From NCBI GenBank assembly GCA_947184155.2, contig CAMXCT020001093.1, positions 81,040 through 145,039 on the forward strand: a stretch of DNA of 64,000 bases, in the 5' to 3' direction. Positions 24,826-35,764 of the stretch are shown in pieces. This DNA comes from Cladocopium goreaui. Its lineage: Eukaryota; Sar; Dinophyceae; Suessiales; Symbiodiniaceae. Every line of letters starts with the position of its first letter. The stretch's first letter is position 1. The notes beneath the pieces are model-generated. The model ran no database searches. It was not told the DNA's origin and saw only the letters and a program-made list of their open reading frames with translations. The position numbers were made by a program, and so were the translations under genes.

Positions 24826-24960
24826 TACCGGTAGTGATATGACGATCAATCAGGGATTCCGGAAAAATTGATATCACTGGAATGGTTGACATAATGGTGG
24901 AATCGTCCTCAAATGGCCGAACATTTTTCCACGTTGGTGAATTCTTATAGTTTATCGAGA
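24826..24960. mobile_element. Degenerate family D element
   Basis: Contains ATATCACTGGAATGGTTGAC, CCTCAAATGGCC and GTTGGTGAATTCTTATAGTT in the same order as the well-preserved family D copies at 43692 and 56011. Confidence 0.45.
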
Positions 24961-25547
24961 AACAGATGGGAAAATATGGGGATATGATGGGATAGCGATC
25001 TGGCGATCTGGGTACCTCGGATGGGCCAGGAAGTGGGGAGTTTTTGATGAAAAAACTCAGAACTGGTGCTTGGGGGATCACCCACAGAACTGGTGTTCCT
25101 CACGGGGATCATTCTGACATGCATCGTCAGAACAGGGTCGACTGGAGACTGGAATGTTGGTCCGGAGCAAGAATAACCCACCAAACATTATGAAATATAA
25201 TGTTAGAATGTCATAAAATAGGTTTATGGCCATCCGCAGGAGGAGTCGCCATGTTTGTTGGTGAACTGAGTGCACACAACAGTAGCCATCGCAGAAGTTT
25301 GTTCGTTCCACTGTCCTATCTCCAGCATGATATGTTGCACAAAATCATGACCTATGGCAAGTGAGACCTCTGGGGCGATAGCAAAAGACTGAACATACTT
25401 GCGGTGAAGCCTCAACATGACGGAAAAGTCATCACCAACATATTCATAGGGCATAACTGTTCCATAACTGTTCCAGGTCTTGAGTGCCTCCAAAAAATGA
25501 ACCCATGATTTCGGCCCAGCTATCTGTAGCTCTCCGATGCTCTCCAG

Positions 25548-25627
25548 GACTTTATCGCAACGCGAGCCTCTGCATGTTGGACCTCTCGATGAATCGCTTG
25601 GACTCCTCCGGGGCCTTGATCCTAGAG
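25548..25627 (+). CDS. LRR exon 6 of the core gene, apparent GC donor
   Basis: 80 nt after acceptor CTCTCCAG. The first two bases complete a glycine codon with the previous exon. It reads LYRNASLCMLDLSMNRLD and SSGALILE, a classic LRR with LxxLDLSxNxL. I place the donor at GAG|GCCCAT, a GC donor. This gives phase 0 and exactly 28 residues to the next LRR start. Confidence 0.7.
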
Positions 25628-25670
25628 GCCCATGACGAAATCGCAGGAATGATGTATGAATGGGAGATGT

Positions 25671-25832
25671 GATATCTGGTTGGTGATTTGGAACATTGTG
25701 ATATCTTATTGATGTATAGGAATGATGTGATCTCTTGTTTTTATTTTCCCACATATTGGGAATAATCATCCCAATTGATTCAACTGACTTTCATATTTTT
25801 CAGAGGGGTAGGTCAACCACCAACCAGATATG
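25671..25832. mobile_element. MITE-like element, family C (CTGGTTGGTGRTTTGGAACA)
   Basis: Left ATCTGGTTGGTGATTTGGAA pairs with right TCAACCACCAACCAGAT. The interior has GGGAATAATCATCCCAA and TTTCATATTTTTCAGA. It lies just downstream of the LRR exon at 25548. Copies are at 29961, 37280, 49081 and, weaker, 60192. Confidence 0.75.
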
Positions 25833-26587
25833 ATATGACGAGATCCATGTACCAGTTTTTTTTTTTTTTTTACCAGGGTACCAAGATTTTGAGTCATAGC
25901 CAAGGGGCACACGTATAGTGAAACCATAGGACGGCATGGGGTAGTTTCAGACCAAAGCCAACCTTGGTACCCGCTGATCTCCTTTTTTGCGACGTCTACC
26001 GGGGCCAGTTGATGGGGGAAATCCAAGCCAATAATCAAACATGAGAGGAATACTGGAACTTGGCCCGGCCCAAATCTTCTCAGAATTGGCATCAGGCCAT
26101 GCAATGTCCTCCATTCTTACCAGTTTCATGGAGGAACGTGTGGGTGATGTCCATCGTAAAAGTCAAAAAACATCGCAAGGGATCATCACATTTTGAATTT
26201 AAAATTGTGGCACATTTTGGCCCATTGCTGGTGGATATCATCCCTTCTCAATTGTTAAACACCCTCTAGAAACCACGGTTCAGTAGGGGATCTACACATA
26301 TTGGGACCCATTTTTTTTGGGTGAACAATTATGGGGACTAACGGTTGATGAAGCCTCATCAACTACAGGCAAAAATATGTCGCCCATAAAGCCGAGTTAG
26401 ACTTATTATAGACTCGACCTACTATTAGTCTCTACTACTTGCGATATATATATAATTGTATATATATATACTATATATATATACAGTATATAATTGTATA
26501 TGTAGCTAACTGTGTTTCCCCAATCATTTTATCTGTCGGTGACCGTCTGACACTTTTGCCCTTGTCTCCCGACCCGTTTCGCCCCAG

Positions 26588-26635
26588 GACTCACTGGCCA
26601 GACATGCGAAGCTTCAGGATGTGTTGATCCTGACT
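26588..26635 (+). CDS. LRR exon 7 of the core gene
   Basis: After acceptor CGCCCCAG, reading DSLARHAKLQDVLILT, phase 0 start. Joined to the previous exon it places LQDVLIL 28 residues after LCMLDLS. The donor is uncertain: GT at 26636 (used here) or further on, since the frame stays open through VDGRRNPAA. Confidence 0.55.
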
Positions 26636-26639
26636 GTGG

Positions 26640-28330
26640 ATGGAAGAAGAAATCCTGCAGCAGTTGATAGATGGGCAAAATCCCATTATTTTTTAGGGTT
26701 TCAAACATCCAAGGTGGGGGAATAATGGATTAACTTACATGAGATAAACATAGTTAAACTTCAGAATGGAGATTTGTAAACTGGAACGAATATGCTTCGC
26801 TGGGGATGCAATTATTGGAATATTACGGGGAATTTTGGGATTGAATGTGACTAAGACTGATTTCAGGGTTTTTCCTACCAGCACTACGTAAAACATGGGG
26901 AAATTATGATGAACTTGCCATTTATGGGGATGTCATGAGGATATCATGGGGATATGAACTCATAATATGATTCTCAGCTGAGTTTGAAGATGATATCCGT
27001 CTGATATCCCAAGTTATCGCAATGTGAATGATTAGCGATAGTTGCTGGGGAATGTGTTCTGACATTGCGAGGTGAATTTGAGGGATGTACATCCCCAGCA
27101 CCGCCGGTACCCTTGGACATTCCCCTATCACCAAACCTCATTTTTATGCAAATTGCTAAGGAGCATGATTAGCCCCCAGTTACAAGTAGGATACTATGGT
27201 GAGTCCAGTAACATGGGATAGTTTTACCCACGATTCCTGAGGTTTATTAAGCGGTTTTTCACCACAGGACACCAGTGATTTAACCATACTCTGGGAAAGT
27301 CATATGTGAATGTATATATATATATGTTATATATATATGATTATGTATAACATACACATATATATATATTATGACTTATATATGTATGGTATGGTATGGT
27401 GTGGTGTGGTGTGGTATGGCATGGAGGTAGGTAGGTATGTAGGTATGTGCACACTGTAGATCAATACCAGTCATTCTACTTCTTGGGCTGTTCATAGATT
27501 ACAATTCGTATACCATCAATAATCATGGCTCAACAAATTGTGATTTCATAGCTAAATCAGGGGTTGGTAACTGTCCCATTTTGGGAATATTGAACATCAC
27601 CTTATAGTAGCCATTATAGACCATATACCTAATGGTTGGGTGATGTTCAATGGGGACATTTAATGACCCATGTAAATTGAGTCATATAACGGGGGATCCG
27701 GGGATACGCCTATCACATGACTAGCGCACTATTCTATTGGACTCACATCCCAGCTGGCAAGTACTTCATATGGTTATACCCCGGAAACATGTATTTCTTA
27801 TTATACCCACTCATAAGTCATATAGATATGGGCTATGAACCGGATACACATCTACCAGCTGGAATCCCCATCGAATCGAACGTGGTATTCCCAATTTTAA
27901 CATATCTTTCTTGATAGAATGTTTGAGGGTTTTATCAACCAACCCCAGGAGGAGGTTTACGGCCTTGGATTTACCAAATTATAATATATATATATATTCT
28001 GTCTACACATCTATACATACACCATAGCCATATGTTGCCCCAAAACCAGGGAAGGCGGGTCTGTCGTCTATGTGGGGCAGTGGTGAGGCGGAACAATAAA
28101 CAGTTGCAAAACCCATGTGGAAACAGGAATCCTCAACATAAACCAAAGCAGTAGGCACTGCCTGGTGTTGTCAGTCAAAAAAACACATCTGTACATATGT
28201 ATACATTCATATGTATATATATATATAGATAATTCTCTATGTGTATGTGTATAATTATATATAATGTATGTGTAATATATACATATATATACATTTTTAA
28301 GTACAATATATTTATGTTGTATATAATATA
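26640..28330. other. Intron with microsatellites and a self-pairing element
   Basis: AT-rich. Holds TA/TATG microsatellites (27308-27440), GATATCATGGGGATA-like short repeats (26920-26960) and a hairpin at 27580-27660 (TATTGAACATCACC with GGTGATGTTCAAT). It may hide one missing LRR exon, because repeat spacing between the exons at 26588 and 28369 needs about 10-20 further residues. I could not identify it. Confidence 0.4.
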
Positions 28331-28368
28331 CATATCATGCACCATGTACACGATGGCTCGCTTGGGAG

Positions 28369-28447
28369 GAGCTCTACATCGGGCAAAATCCTCTGGGCTC
28401 CCATGGCTTACGGTCGCTCGGCCTCCGGGAAAGCACCCATTGGTTTG
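28369..28447 (+). CDS. LRR exon of the core gene
   Basis: Reads ELYIGQNPLGSHGLRSLGLR then ESTHWF before a strong donor G|GTATGT. ELYIGxNPLGxxGLxSL matches LRRs of the NLR/ribonuclease-inhibitor class. The acceptor is weak (TTGGGAG at 28368), and the frame is open upstream through a tryptophan-rich stretch. It ends in phase 1, matching the two-base start of 29605. Confidence 0.6.
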
Positions 28448-29416
28448 GTATGTGACCTCCATTGGTTGGGTAATTTCCCATTGAAACACCTCCCAACCGA
28501 GGCATCAGTGGACTTTTGAAGAACCAGAAGGGAATGGGGAATGATCCAATCCATCACTATTAACGATAAAGCAATTCCCCCGTTCCCTACGTTTAGCGCC
28601 AGACAATGACGTCTTGGTGGGGTACATCCAGCCAGAGCAAACCAGGGTTGGAACTTTCTAGGAAAGCTGATAGTTCGACCCAAGGCTTATGTTTGACAGC
28701 TTGGACAGCCCTGAATCGATCTGGATGATCTGGATGATCTGGATGATCTGTGGAGCAAGTGACTATCCATTTGACAAATGGATACAAGATTTTCAGTCAA
28801 AATGTTCGGGCCGTGGGGACAACTCCTTCTGGTCATTTTGATAGAAGCCATCCCATTTGGAGATACCCAATGCAGGCATCGTTTGACTTCCATTCGAAAA
28901 CAGTGCTCCATACAACATGATCATAATGATCATGATCCAAACGGACATGGGAGATGATCCTCCAGTCATGGGATGTCCTGAAACGAAGAGATCCACCGTG
29001 GGTTTTTACGGATCGAAGGGTTCTCTGACAGGCTGGATGTCTTAAATCCAATGGAGATTGCATGGATGTTTTATCCGCGGATGATATAATGTATGGATGA
29101 TATATATATATATATGTACAATGATAGTAATGATGACAAGACTGATAAAATCATTGATAATACATATATATATATACATATAATGATAACAACAATATAC
29201 AACAATAACATACAACAATAACATACAACAGTCATAGTGATAATCGTAATGATTACAATTACAATCATATATCAACTACTATACACTGCTTTCCTCATTT
29301 ACATAGCCACTACGAAACCTATGTTTGCTGGATCCATGCCCCAGTTGTGATGGTGTTTGATCCCCAGCTCCAACTTGCAGGAAGGCCCCCAGTCATAAGC
29401 TGGTTTATAACCAATT

Positions 29417-29522
29417 ACCATCTGGTTATTTAACATAGCCATGGAAAATGGCCCATTTATAGATGGTTTACCTATTAATAGCATGGTGATTTTCCATGGC
29501 TATGTTAAATAACCAGAGGGTA
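29417..29522. mobile_element. Family A MITE-like hairpin
   Basis: Left TCTGGTTATTTAACATAGCC and right GGCTATGTTAAATAACCAGA are exact complements over 20 bp. The inner parts CATGGAAAAT and ATTTTCCATG also pair. This is one of the best preserved family A copies. Confidence 0.85.
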
Positions 29523-29604
29523 GTATATATATATATAATATATGGTATATGTGCTATTGCATATCTACCATAGACATCCCATAGACGCTACTGAACCATT
29601 TCAG

Positions 29605-29768
29605 CTCTTGAAATATCGATGGGCCCCCTGCGTTGCGCCTTCAGAGCAGGTGCTTGTTGCGACTCCTCAGTCAATCAACCTGCGGCCTGCGTTTGTTGGA
29701 GGCCCTGGGCTGCCAAGGCGCAGATCTCTGGGATCCAACTTTCAGCAGGGGAGCTGGGAACCAACCAG
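29605..29768 (+). CDS. Probable exon, possibly LRR-derived
   Basis: 164 nt between acceptor CATTTCAG and donor CAG|GTAATC. Two frames stay open. The phase-compatible one completes a codon with the previous exon and reads LEISMGPLRCAFRAG, later AKAQISGIQLSAGELGTNQ, ending in phase 0. The other (from LLKYRWAPCVAPSEQ) is also open. Phase favours the first, which is inference. LRR character is weak. Confidence 0.45.
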
Positions 29769-29960
29769 GTAATCGCTCCAAAATATTGCCGTGGACGCCG
29801 TGGACAATGATGGAACATGGCAATGGAAACAATATATATATATATAGTTAGACCATCTACTTTCAGAGGATTTCATTGGTAAATTTTGATGGCGCTGTTA
29901 GATAATCAGTGGCTTTAGAGATGGGACTAGTTCTGGTTTCAAGCTACCCATTAGAAACAA

Positions 29961-30070
29961 ACTGGTTGGTGGTTTGAAACATTTGTTATTTTTCCATTTC
30001 ATATATGGGATGTCATCCTTCCCAACTGATTTTCATATTTTTCAGATGGGTAGGTCAACCACCAACCAGA
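29961..30070. mobile_element. Family C MITE-like element
   Basis: ACTGGTTGGTGGTTTGAAAC at the left, GTCAACCACCAACCAGA at the right, with TTTTCATATTTTTCAGATGG inside. It sits directly upstream of an exon-like island. Confidence 0.8.
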
Positions 30071-30102
30071 ATATAGAAAAATATAATCCACCAGAGAATC
30101 CA

Positions 30103-30166
30103 CTATTAACCATCATTAACCACCATTAACCATCATTAATCATCATTAACCATCATTAATCATCAT
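30103..30166. repeat. CATTAAC(CA) short tandem repeat
   Basis: About six 10 bp units of CATCATTAAC/CATCATTAAT immediately upstream of the acceptor at 30171. Confidence 0.85.
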
Positions 30167-30171
30167 TTCAG

Positions 30172-30258
30172 ATCCAGATGTTTTTTCTGTGCACGGCAGG
30201 TCTCGAGCGGCCAATCTACCAGGCATCGGATCCTTCTGGGACCTACAGGCGCGTCATG
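30172..30258 (+). CDS. Exon-like island, 87 nt
   Basis: Acceptor ATCATTTCAG, donor ATG|GTGGGA, phase 0/0, reading IQMFFLCTAGLERP and IYQASDPSGTYRRVM. Its length of 29 codons equals that of LRR exon 2, and its start has weak LRR spacing, but I cannot assign it to a family firmly. It is in phase with the exon at 29605. Confidence 0.5.
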
Positions 30259-30926
30259 GTGGGATTTCCAGCGATGCCGGGGTCTGGGTGAACCGAATGG
30301 GAATACGAACTCAGAATGGGACTGGCTAATTACACCTTGGAACATGGTAAAAGAAAACGAAGTGATTGTATTTTCTACTGTTAAATGGTAAGTTAATGTC
30401 AGTTATACATGTTCCAAGATTTACCCATCTAATGTACTTACCAGTACAAAAACGAGAAAAAAAACTGCAGGCGAGATTGGCCATGGTTTGATCAACAAAA
30501 TGCTGCTGCCCCCAGCTTTTGGGATGCATAGGTCAACAGCAAAGTTTGGGGCCCCAAACTTTGCGCATGCTTTGCTCAAGTTGACGCAAGTATTTACACA
30601 TAGCGCATCCGAGTGCAATTTCTCTCTTTTTTTTGGGAAAATGGTGTACTTCACCAAGCTGAAACGCGCAATTTGACCAAGGTTTCACTTGATTTTCCTT
30701 GTGGGGATGGCTTTTTTGTGCTCATCGGCGGACTGTTGGATGGTTCTGTACCCGTCAATTCGGTGGGTCCACTGGGAGTCCACTGGTATCCCATTTTTGG
30801 CGTCCATTCCAAGCCGTCAGCCATCATCCAAACATCCCACCATCCAAGGCTTGATTTAGGTTTCACTCGAATTTTCACCATCAAATCATATAAAATCTAT
30901 TGATTTTGCTTTAACGCCCCCACTTC

Positions 30927-31070
30927 GAAAGGCACTTCAGCTTCGCCGCTGTGCTGCATCCCAGGTTGGATCTGAACCTTCCTCACAGCCGGTCGCTACT
31001 CAGATTACTCTACAAGACCTGTGAAACCTTGAAGCTGGACTTTCAGCAGGCAAATGGCAGGGAAATTCAT
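30927..31070 (+). CDS. GC-rich exon-like patch, frame unresolved
   Basis: Contains acceptor-like CACTTCAG (30940) and donor-like CCCAG|GTTGG (30965). Two frames are open across parts: LRRCAASQ as a 24 nt microexon, or a longer one with LDLNLPHSRSLLRLLYKTC. Coding is plausible but the boundaries are not decided. Confidence 0.3.
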
Positions 31071-31793
31071 GAAGAAAAGAAGACATATGTATGCGGATAG
31101 CTCATGTACATAATTATACAGAACTACGTAACTATGTGTATATATGGTCCATTTGGGGGCGCTGAGCATATATATATATTATGCATGTATGTATGTATAT
31201 ATATATATATGATTGATTTAGTACGCATACATATCCAGTATACAGTATAGATGTACACTGCAGATGTCCCAAATTCAATCACTGCTTTGTTGAAACAAGG
31301 AGAGGTACAGTGTTTTCTATCAACTTTCTGGCTAGGTTTCATAGGTGTCAATGCCCAAAATTCCTGCTGGATGTTTCATGAAAATTCAAGCAGCATGCCG
31401 TTTCTACTCAATTTGGTGAATGAGACCATGATTTTTCCCCTTCAACCACTTGACAAATGGAGTAAAAACATGTAAAAACAACTCGAACATACCCACCCCG
31501 GGTCATATTGAACACACCCATGGTTGATGGTCCCAGTCATATGTGGTTTCTTGACCTCTTAAACCACAATTCTGAATTAGGGGGATGGGATGAACAACAA
31601 TCATTAATCACTACCAACCGTTATGAACCATATATATAAGTACTATATATATATATGTATACAGTACATTATAGTATTTTATTAGTATTAACCATATCAT
31701 TGAGTTGTAGTATTACCATGTATTACCTTCATTGATTCATCATAAGTATAGCATATGCTCCCATGATTTTTCGATGTTTCCGCCTTCTTCCAG

Positions 31794-31834
31794 GCCTTTC
31801 AGAAGTTGCAATACACTCCTGCCTCGTCTGGGAG
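31794..31834 (+). CDS. Small exon, apparent GC donor
   Basis: Strong acceptor GCCTTCTTCCAG, then AFQKLQYTPASSG, ending before GCCTGG in phase 2. This fits the one-base start of the exon at 32358. An alternative end at GT 31881 gives an 87 nt phase 0 exon but does not match the next exon. Confidence 0.45.
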
Positions 31835-31880
31835 GCCTGGGGGGGATCTTTGGACCCGGATAGGGCCTGATACCCCGTTG

Positions 31881-31964
31881 GTCAACGGCCATAGCTGTGG
31901 AAAATCAGTGGTAAATCAACGGCCATAGCTGTCATAGCTGTGCTATGTTGGTTTACCAGAGGGT
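31881..31964. mobile_element. Truncated family A element abutting an exon-like island
   Basis: GGCCATAGCTGTGGAAAATC on the left and GCTATGTTGGTTTACCAGAGG on the right match family A arms. The element begins where one candidate exon ends (31880). Confidence 0.5.
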
Positions 31965-32357
31965 TTTATGCAGATCATGGGGAGTTTCATGTGTTACTCG
32001 TACCCCCAGGTTAAGCCCTCTAGCAAATTGATATGTAAAATTTCACAGATATGGCAAATATGGTATGTGTGAGGGTATAGACACCAGATGTTCTTGAGCA
32101 TCTATGGTATGTTTGAGGATATAAATATCATACAAATATATTATAAATGTCAATATCAGATGGATCATTTTTTTCCAGATAAAGGAGACAGATCTCATAC
32201 ATTCTCATACCATAAATTTATTTCCATACCATATCAATATATCATAAATATCGGAGATGGATCATATATGATATACATACCATAAATATAATATTATATC
32301 ATAAATATCATAAATTTACTTACATACCATACCATATAATCTTTTTGGTTTTTCCAG

Positions 32358-32457
32358 AGGTATGTTTGAGGCCCATCTCCAGCATCCACAGGAACAGCGA
32401 GCCAAGGCGCGATTGCAGCGTGATGCGTGTTCTGCACGTAACCGCGGCATCGGCATT
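32358..32457 (+). CDS. Exon with consensus splice sites
   Basis: Acceptor GTTTTTCCAG and donor ATT|GTAAGT are both textbook. After one base completing the previous codon it reads GMFEAHLQHPQEQRAKARLQ and RDACSARNRGIGI, a charged, glutamine-rich, helical-looking segment. It ends in phase 0. No domain recognised. Confidence 0.55.
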
Positions 32458-33023
32458 GTAAGTGGTGAATAGCTACAAGCCATATAAAAACCAGATATAC
32501 ATATAATAATCTATATAAACCATATATAAACTATATAATTATATATATATATATATTGTTGGGGATATCGGGATATTCCATAACTGGCTTAGATATGATA
32601 AGATCTAAGATGGTTAGTATCCACTGAAGTTTCCAACCCCTCTGCGGCTGCGGCCACGCCTGTTTTCGAATGAATCGATCCACTTCAATTCCACCGGATT
32701 CCCGGATGGTCATTTGTCCGGTAAGGATCAAGCCACAAATTCTTACTATGAAACTCTGGTGCCTATAATGGTTAGAAAGGAAAAACAATATATACAAAAA
32801 TCATCCCGCCCAACACATGGTGTCTGATTTTTTGGAGGAGGATTATAGTATAATCATTTGACCTATTGGTTGTTAATGATGCAACTATGACCTGTCATGA
32901 TTGGTATTGATCGAACTTTCATACACATGGATAACATATACATGTATCATATGTATATATATACGTGCGAAAGTATGTATATCACCATCCCTACTCCATT
33001 TCCATTTCTCTGGCTCTTTGCAG

Positions 33024-33090
33024 ATTCCAACATCCCAGTGGGAAGGATTCCTATGGAGTCGGGCACTTAGCACTTCGGGAATTTTTCCAT
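33024..33090 (+). CDS. Exon-like island
   Basis: Acceptor GGCTCTTTGCAG, phase 0 start, reading IPTSQWEGFLWSRALSTSG and IFP, to donor CCAT|GTTAGG (phase 1). The next island at 33226 starts with two bases, so phases agree. Product unknown. Confidence 0.45.
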
Positions 33091-33225
33091 GTTAGGTTAG
33101 ATGGAATTTTCATGGGAAAACTGAATCCTAAAATATTGATATCTGATGATATCTGACATTTCGCAAAATGGTTGAATATTGTTAAAACCATGATATTCCC
33201 GTGGAGTTGGGGTGTTTTCCCACAG

Positions 33226-33281
33226 ACAATTTGCCCAGATATCAGACGTTAGTTGCCCAGCCAGATATCAGGCCTTCGCAG
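33226..33281 (+). CDS. Exon-like island
   Basis: Acceptor TTTTCCCACAG, two bases completing a tyrosine codon, then NLPRYQTLVAQPDIRPSQ, donor CAG|GTTTTT, phase 0. Unknown function. Confidence 0.45.
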
Positions 33282-33407
33282 GTTTTTTCGTTCGGTTGAA
33301 TGAATTGCGTGAACACTGGGCAACGCAAAACAAATCCTTTGAACCTTCCTTTGAACCATGGGAAAACCATGGGAAAACCATGGGAAAACCATAGGAAAAT
33401 GGAGGTT

Positions 33408-33514
33408 TACCCTCTGGTAAACTAACATAGCTATGGAAAATCACCATTTTTAATGGTAGAATCCACTATTTCTATGGTCATTTTCAATAGCTATGTTAAA
33501 TTACCAGAGGGTAT
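33408..33514. mobile_element. Family A MITE-like hairpin
   Basis: Left TACCCTCTGGTAAACTAACA and ATAGCTATGGAAAATCACCA. Right CAATAGCTATGTTAAATTAC and CAGAGGGTA. Preceded by three tandem copies of CATGGGAAAAC. Confidence 0.85.
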
Positions 33515-33681
33515 GGCTTTGTATATTTCCTGGGTGTATGAAGATTTTTGAGCACCATCTATTTCGATTTGTCTGAACATAAGGTATCACAACATCATAT
33601 GGTTTTTCATTGTTTTCCCCATTCAAACTGCCAATTTAATGCACTTGATTAATTAGTATATATAATATATACCCATTTCAG

Positions 33682-33718
33682 CCACGTCCATTTTGCTGCG
33701 CAAAACCATGGAAGCAGG
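33682..33718 (+). CDS. Small exon-like island
   Basis: Acceptor ATACCCATTTCAG, GC-rich 37 nt, end at GG|GTGCAC. Phase 0 from the preceding island would read PRPFCCAKPWKQ. Another frame reads TSILLRKTMEAGC. Which is used is not decided. Confidence 0.3.
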
Positions 33719-34590
33719 GTGCACTGATCACTGATCATCGATCCATGCCAAATCTAGGTCTACACAGTTCCCACCACTGGCACGGTGAGCTTTTGCTTCT
33801 GCATCGATAATGTCCGGTGCTGAGTTTTTGAGTACATGCCAACTGCAATCCCACTGTTGGGTGTTTGACATGTTTATATTCCGCCATGTTGGGGTGTCTG
33901 AAAATTGGGCATATCTCCCCAAAACTTCAATTCTGAGGAAACCAGGTAATAACCCATAAGTCTCTTTTATGGGTATGTCATCTATTGTCCGACCAACCCA
34001 ATCTATTTCTGTCAGCAGGCATAAACCTCTTGTAGCAGCTATATTCTCGTCCTTTGCGTTCTTCCTCGATGGAATTCTCATTCCATCCCCATCCCCTACC
34101 CCAAAACTGTTGCTGGAAATAAACCTCCAAGATGTGTTGATTCATACTGTTCAGCGCTGTAATGAGCATCATCTTACCAGCTATTTTGATCTATTTTGGT
34201 GTTCAAACCAGGCTGCATTGCAGTACCATGGAATATCGCTCACACAAGTATGACTATCCATTTAAAGACGGTTTATTAACAACCAAACTGTATCAATTAT
34301 TTTCACACTGGAAACAAGTTGCTCTTTTACTAATTACGCCCATTATCTCCCATTGACGGTGATATACCAGGTATATCCAATTTTGATTCAAGCCCCCCAT
34401 TTCGGACACCTTCGGGAGGGGATTCTTCGATACCCACTTAGAAGTGCATAACATACAATAACCCCTTCTCACCCAGTTACGCAGGAATCTATGATTAGAA
34501 TATGATTATGTAAACATTGAAGAAATCCACAGTTATGTAATGTTATGTATGGGTTCCATGTATACATCTTTTTATATATATATATATAAT
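33719..34590. other. Mixed intron-like stretch, no clear exon
   Basis: Overlapping frames are open on both strands at 33728-34260 but lack splice context and GC enrichment. It contains a family F end at 33891-33910. I see no supported gene before the retroelement. Confidence 0.4.
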
Positions 34591-34594
34591 ATAT

Positions 34595-35284
34595 GCCGTG
34601 CCTGCTGGCCGCACGCGTATGGAACCGGCTGCCTTCATTTGTGAACTTCGAGTGCGCCTTCGCATACCCGACGCCGAGTCTGACACTTGGTGCCCCTTGT
34701 GCGATGCAGTACTCGATCACCATAGCCACCACGCTGGAATGTGTGTGGCTGGAGGCGAACGCACTCAGCGACACCATGCGGTGCGGGACTTGGTTCACAG
34801 CTGGGCGCAACCGGCCGGGCTTCGCCCTGAACGCGAGAAGGCTGGCTTGCTCCTGCCCAGCAACCCGGAAGAAACCGGACAAGCCAATCGAAGGCCAGCC
34901 GATGTGTACCTGCCCGCCTTTGCCGGGTCTCCTGTTGCCTTAGATTTCGCCATCACGGCGCCACAGCGACAGGAGACCTTGGCTCAGGCGAGTCGGCACA
35001 CTGGGGCTGCAGCCGCTGCTTATGCTCAGCACAAAGAACTCCACTTGGACACCGCTCAAGCGTGCGCGGCGCAGGGGGCCAAGTTCATGCCCATGGTGGC
35101 TGAATGCACTGGCGCCTGGGTGCCAGAGGCCCTGAAGGTGCTGAAGCATGTTGCCCACGCGGCGGCTCCGCACTCGGGTGAGGAGCCCGCAGTCTGCTAT
35201 GGCCTCCTCCTGCAGGAGCTGGCCGTTGCGATCCGCACTTTCCGGGCGCGGGCCTCTCTTCGCCGTCGGTTCCAAGCTCTTTGA
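34595..35284 (+). CDS. Non-LTR retrotransposon 3' end: CCHC finger plus endonuclease (fragment)
   Basis: A 228-codon open frame ends at TGA 35285-35287. Residues 32-49 form C-x2-C-x8-H-x4-C, the zinc-finger spacing found after the reverse transcriptase in R2-like elements. Downstream are RRPADVYLP (98-106) and ALDFAIT (114-120), which resemble the PD...D motifs of restriction-like endonucleases. K146 follows, then FMPMVAECTGAW near 163-174, recalling the Pxxxx(A)xGxW stretch of the same domain. The reverse transcriptase is missing: the element starts abruptly in a TA microsatellite, as expected for 5' truncation at integration. The GC-rich codon choice differs from the flanks. The first codon of the open frame is GTG and is not a real start. 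Confidence 0.8.
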   Translation, partial: AVPAGRTRMEPAAFICELRVRLRIPDAESDTWCPLCDAVLDHHSHHAGMCVAGGERTQRHHAVRDLVHSWAQPAGLRPEREKAGLLLPSNPEETGQANRRPADVYLPAFAGSPVALDFAITAPQRQETLAQASRHTGAAAAAYAQHKELHLDTAQACAAQGAKFMPMVAECTGAWVPEALKVLKHVAHAAAPHSGEEPAVCYGLLLQELAVAIRTFRARASLRRRFQAL

Positions 35285-35287
35285 CCG

Positions 35288-35640
35288 ACTCGGCCGTGTC
35301 CTGCACCGAGCGGTACCTTCGTGACATTCTTTGAGCTGCAGTGAGATGCGGGGGCCAGGGTTTTCTGTTTTCCTTTCTATAATTCAGGGGCTGCCTCTCC
35401 ACCACCATTTTCCGTCCGTTAGCTTTCTGCTGAGCGTATAGCAGGACGACGCTACCATGGCGCTCGTTTCTTCTTCTTTCTTTGTTTGGTGGTACTGATT
35501 CATGCAGCTCCCCTTTAGATACCTTTTGCTGCCGTGTGCTCCCCTCCTTTTCCTTTGGGGTCACTGCACACGCTTCTGTAGAGTAGCATCGGTGAACGAT
35601 GCTTTCATTACAGTAGTATTGTGAGTGACTCTTTGAGCAG
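35288..35640 (+). mobile_element. 3' untranslated region of the retrotransposon
   Basis: GC-rich and pyrimidine-rich non-coding sequence follows the stop codon directly. It includes an imperfect hairpin GTAGCATCGGTGAACGATGCT at about 35583-35603, and returns to AT-rich sequence near 35640. No poly-A tail is visible. The 3' end is placed by base composition only. Confidence 0.5.
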
Positions 35641-35764
35641 TAATATATATTATATTAGAATTATGTATATATATATATAGATATAATTATGTATAATATA
35701 TATATACATAATTGTAATATATATATATACATATGAATGGGCTATCAACCACTTCCCAATTGTG

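Noticed and set aside
33728..34260. Overlapping 90-117 codon frames on both strands
   Set aside because: No GC enrichment or splice signals, and neither has recognisable motifs. Overlap on both strands suggests chance.
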